64,000 nucleotides of DNA from assembly GCA_001898485.1 (NCBI GenBank), contig MKTY01000020.1:1116001-1180000 (forward strand), given 5' to 3'. Source of the stretch: Sphingobacteriales bacterium 46-32 (GTDB lineage: Bacteria > Bacteroidota > Bacteroidia > Chitinophagales > Chitinophagaceae). A program made the translations under genes and the position numbers. The stretch's first letter is position 1, and every line of letters starts with the position of its first letter. Positions 61,915-64,000 of the stretch are shown here, in pieces. The notes under the pieces were generated by a model that had not been told where the DNA came from, ran no database searches, and saw nothing but the letters and a program-made list of their open reading frames with translations.

Positions 61915-62715
61915 GTGAATAAGACAGCCCTCTATGCAATACTACTGGCCGCACTGGTGCCGCTTATCTCTTACCTCATTGTAAAAAAGGTAAGCGATGA
62001 TACAATCCTGATGCCCCGTCATTATTTGCCAGACAGCACTACCACTACCATCCGGGATGGGAAAAAGTATACCGATACAGTTTGGCATAAGCTGCCTTCT
62101 ATTGAACTGACCAACCAGCTGGGTCATAAAGTGACCTGGAATGATCTGAAAGGGAAAGTTATCATCGCCGATTTTTTCTTTACACACTGCCCTACTATTT
62201 GCCCGGCTCTTACCTCCAATATGCGCCGGCTGCAACAATCCATTACCAATGCACAGCGTGTAGGAGACAAAACACCCGATTTTCTTCATTTTATTTCCAT
62301 CAGCATCGACCCCGAGCGCGATTCCGTGCCGCAACTCAAACACTGGGCCGATCGCTTTCAGATCAATCCGGAACAATGGTGGCTGCTTACAGGAGATAAA
62401 AAACAGATTTATGATTTTGTGATTAATGACCTGAAACTGGGATTGGTTGACGGTCATGGCGTAGATACCAGTTTTATCCATACAGACCGGTTTGTGCTGA
62501 TCGATACCAATTTGCATGTACGCGGCTATTACCGCGGACTGGATACGGCCGAACTGGCCAACCTTTCAACAGATATTATTCTGCTTAGTAAAGAAAAGGA
62601 TCCCAAAGCCCGCAGCTTTTTTGCCGGTAAACTACAGATAATGGCTGTAGCGTTTCTGTCGGCAATCATCGGTGTGGGATTATTAATATATATACTAAAA
62701 AGAAGAAAAAGCTGA
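61915..62715 (+). CDS. SCO1/SenC family copper chaperone (copy 2)
   Basis: 266 residues. An N-terminal membrane helix, the SCO motif F-T-H-C-P-T-I-C-P-A-L (CxxxC) and the downstream His in S-F-I-H-T-D-R give all metal ligands. A second helix closes the C-terminus (about 242-260). It begins with GTG at 61915. Location beside the oxidase genes makes delivery of Cu to the CuA site of subunit II its probable job. The stop overlaps the next start (TGATG). Confidence 0.92.
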   Translation: MNKTALYAILLAALVPLISYLIVKKVSDDTILMPRHYLPDSTTTTIRDGKKYTDTVWHKLPSIELTNQLGHKVTWNDLKGKVIIADFFFTHCPTICPALTSNMRRLQQSITNAQRVGDKTPDFLHFISISIDPERDSVPQLKHWADRFQINPEQWWLLTGDKKQIYDFVINDLKLGLVDGHGVDTSFIHTDRFVLIDTNLHVRGYYRGLDTAELANLSTDIILLSKEKDPKARSFFAGKLQIMAVAFLSAIIGVGLLIYILKRRKS

Positions 62716-63296
62716 TGTTACCTGCCGCCTGGAAAAAGAATGATAAAAAAGCCAGCGTACTGATCCTGGTTTTTTCTGTAATTGTGTTTACAGCTGTAGT
62801 AGCGCTGAGCCGTGTTAAATTAAATGCAGACCTGGGTTTTGATATACACATATTTGCCCGCATCAATGCAATTATAAACTCAATAGTATCGGTATTGCTG
62901 GTGGTGGCTCTCCTGGCAGTGAAATCAAAGCGATATACGCAACACAAAAAACTGATGCTGACAGCTATGTTTCTGTCGGTATTGTTTCTGGTCAGTTATA
63001 TCTGCCACCACCTGCTGGCCGGCGATACGATCTTTGGTGATCTCAATCACGATGGCATACTAAGTGAAGCAGAGAAATCGCATGTGGGCAGTGCGCGGAT
63101 CCTATATCGTCTTGTTTTATTTACCCATATACCGCTGGCTGGTCTTATACTGCCGTTCATTCTTTTTACCGCCTATCGCGCCATGGTGGGCGAGTGGGAA
63201 AAGCACAAAAAACTGGCACGTATTACCTGGCCTGTTTGGTTGTATGTGGCTATTACTGGAGTGCTGGTGTACTGGATGATCAGCCCGTATTATTAA
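62715..63296 (+). CDS. DUF420 membrane protein, CtaM-like oxidase assembly factor
   Basis: 193 residues with about five membrane helices. The family signature of His residues is present (Q-H-K-K-L-M, S-Y-I-C-H-H-L, L-F-T-H-I-P, H-K-K-L-A-R). DUF420 includes CtaM, a Gram-positive oxidase maturation factor; a matching role is inferred from its place right after the SCO gene with a one-base overlap. Its last 13 codons and stop are copied downstream at 63368. Confidence 0.88.
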   Translation: MLPAAWKKNDKKASVLILVFSVIVFTAVVALSRVKLNADLGFDIHIFARINAIINSIVSVLLVVALLAVKSKRYTQHKKLMLTAMFLSVLFLVSYICHHLLAGDTIFGDLNHDGILSEAEKSHVGSARILYRLVLFTHIPLAGLILPFILFTAYRAMVGEWEKHKKLARITWPVWLYVAITGVLVYWMISPYY

Positions 63297-63458
63297 GGTG
63301 AAGGGTACAGGGTAAAAGCAAAAGGGTGTTCCTGACCTCTGGTCTTTACCTTTTTTCTTCTACGTAAGGAGTGCTGGTACATTGGATGAAAGGCCCGTAT
63401 TATTAAGGTGAAGGGTATAAGGTATTCTGCCCTCTACCGTCTGCCGTTCTCCTTATAC
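63294..63458. repeat. Intergenic 7-base-period tract 6 with a copy of the host gene's end
   Basis: Heptads (aaggtga, agggtac, agggtaa) start at the DUF420 stop. A 50-base segment, 63258-63307 (end of the gene plus the first heptads), recurs at 63368-63417 with 44 of 50 bases identical and exactly 110 bases offset. Later heptads are aaggtga, agggtat, aaggtat, tctgccc, tctaccg, tctgccg, ttctcct, tatacct. Confidence 0.83.
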
Positions 63459-63851
63459 CTAAAAAGAATCAAGTTCTGCAGACGGATCCCAAAAGAGCTC
63501 CTTAAAATTCACAACCATATCATTTTTCACTTTCACGCCTTCCTTTTTTAATAGCTTTTCCATTGTATCGCCACCAAAATGGTGTTTGCCACTCAGCATG
63601 CCATTGCGGTTTACTACACGATGAGCGGGGACTTTAGGTTTTATATTTCCGGCTCCATTCATTGCCCAGCCCACCATTCTGGCAGATAATTTAGTGCCCA
63701 GGCAGGTAGCAATGGCTCCATAAGAGGTAACGCGACCGCGCGGTATCTGGCGGGCCACCTCATATACCTGCTCAAAAAAGATGGACTCCTGACGACCACC
63801 AGGCGTAATGCTTCGCGGCTTTTCGGGACTAGATTTTTTTCTTGTAGCCAT
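63459..63851 (-). CDS. Alkyltransferase-like protein (MGMT family, no active Cys)
   Basis: 130 residues of the MGMT DNA-binding domain type. The active-site motif is P-A-H-R (Ala76) where O6-alkylguanine transferases have P-C-H-R, so it cannot accept an alkyl group. The helix-turn-helix (Y-E-V-A-R-Q-I-P-x-G-R-V-T-S-Y-G-A-I-A) and M-V-G-W-A-M-N are intact. Known ATL proteins bind alkylated guanine, flag it and hand it to nucleotide excision repair; uvrB is in this window but far away. It converges with the DUF420 gene. Confidence 0.92.
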   Translation of the reverse strand: MATRKKSSPEKPRSITPGGRQESIFFEQVYEVARQIPRGRVTSYGAIATCLGTKLSARMVGWAMNGAGNIKPKVPAHRVVNRNGMLSGKHHFGGDTMEKLLKKEGVKVKNDMVVNFKELFWDPSAELDSF

Positions 63852-63860
63852 ACAGGAAAG

Positions 63861-63998
63861 TTAAGTATTTGATGGCTTGTCTGATACGGACTGGTTTTGT
63901 CTCAATACGCTGCGCCGGGGTTCAGGCACCCGTTCATAATCGTAGGGACAGTGTTTGCACCCACTGCCGCAGCAATAACCACGCTCCAGGTGAAAGCG
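63861..63998 (-). CDS. C-terminal end of a cysteine-rich DUF5522 protein (runs off the window)
   Basis: Only 45 codons plus stop are in the window: R-F-H-L-E-R-G-Y-C-C-G-S-G-C-K-H-C-P-Y-D-Y-E followed by a polar tail. The C-C-G-x-G-C-x-H-C-P-Y motif with four Cys and a His is the mark of DUF5522, a short family of unknown function, possibly metal-binding. It is only nine bases upstream of the ATL start, so the two are probably co-transcribed. Confidence 0.85.
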   Translation of the reverse strand, partial: RFHLERGYCCGSGCKHCPYDYERVPEPRRSVLRQNQSVSDKPSNT

Positions 63999-64000
63999 GG

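Noticed and set aside
63459-63851. An active O6-methylguanine-DNA methyltransferase
   Set aside because: The acceptor Cys of P-C-H-R is Ala, so alkyl transfer is not possible.

Overview
The window comes from a Bacteroidota chromosome, most likely family Chitinophagaceae or a close relative. This rests on several signs: type IX secretion sorting tails on two large secreted repeat proteins; an alternative complex III (actABCDEF) followed by a cytochrome c oxidase operon; lineage-typical families (DUF5606, DUF3127, DUF6787, DUF5522, M3 peptidase, LytS/LytTR pairs); and TAnnTTTG-type promoter candidates instead of E. coli-like ones. I saw no rRNA, tRNA, CRISPR array, prophage or insertion sequence. 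About 60 genes are packed on both strands, and no stretch above 300 bases lacks a gene.

Layout. 1-3.4 kb: the end of a GH25 lysozyme, two small membrane proteins, a SnoaL-like secreted protein, and a metal-related trio (MerC-like, SCO, Fur-type regulator). 3.6-6.1 kb: M3 oligopeptidase and a DUF5606 protein with a histone H1-like tail. 6.3-11.2 kb: an outer-membrane barrel protein, then an ECF sigma factor, a membrane protein that may be its anti-sigma factor, and two Spy/CpxP-like proteins. 11.2-18.3 kb: a LytS/LytTR two-component pair, DUF1761, DUF1801, DUF1579, a secreted amidohydrolase and a four-PAS histidine kinase. 18.3-30 kb: DNA maintenance genes (polA, uvrB, recA) among a lipoprotein, an ELWxxDGT-repeat T9SS protein, mgsA, YceI, an OB-fold membrane protein and a PAP2-like protein. 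30.1-35.5 kb: an apparent cell-surface O-acylation locus (glucosaminidase, SGNH esterase, MBOAT acyltransferase, a second SGNH protein) with a DUF3127 gene inside. 35.8-46.7 kb: two serine hydrolases, a 14-repeat GloVer T9SS protein, a D-aminoacylase-like amidohydrolase, small conserved genes and a PurN fused to a membrane domain.

46.9-63.3 kb is one long respiratory block on the + strand: ActA-F (quinol to cytochrome c or directly to oxidase), cytochrome oxidase subunits II, I, III, III and IV, heme O synthase, a copper chaperone (SCO) and a DUF420/CtaM-like assembly factor. Together they encode the terminal electron transport supercomplex and its maturation factors. The window closes with an alkyltransferase-like DNA repair protein and the end of a cysteine-rich DUF5522 gene.

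The most unusual non-coding signal is a family of intergenic tracts with an exact or near-exact 7-base period. They sit immediately after stop codons at six places (a weaker seventh follows actB). Several fold into hairpins, two overlap the stop codon of the gene before them, and one has copied the 3' end of its host gene. Other points worth a look are the DUF6787-PurN fusion, six heme motifs in ActA, a His-rich N-terminus on oxidase subunit I, an SSB-like acidic tip on DUF3127, and a near-identical 19-base motif at two loci.
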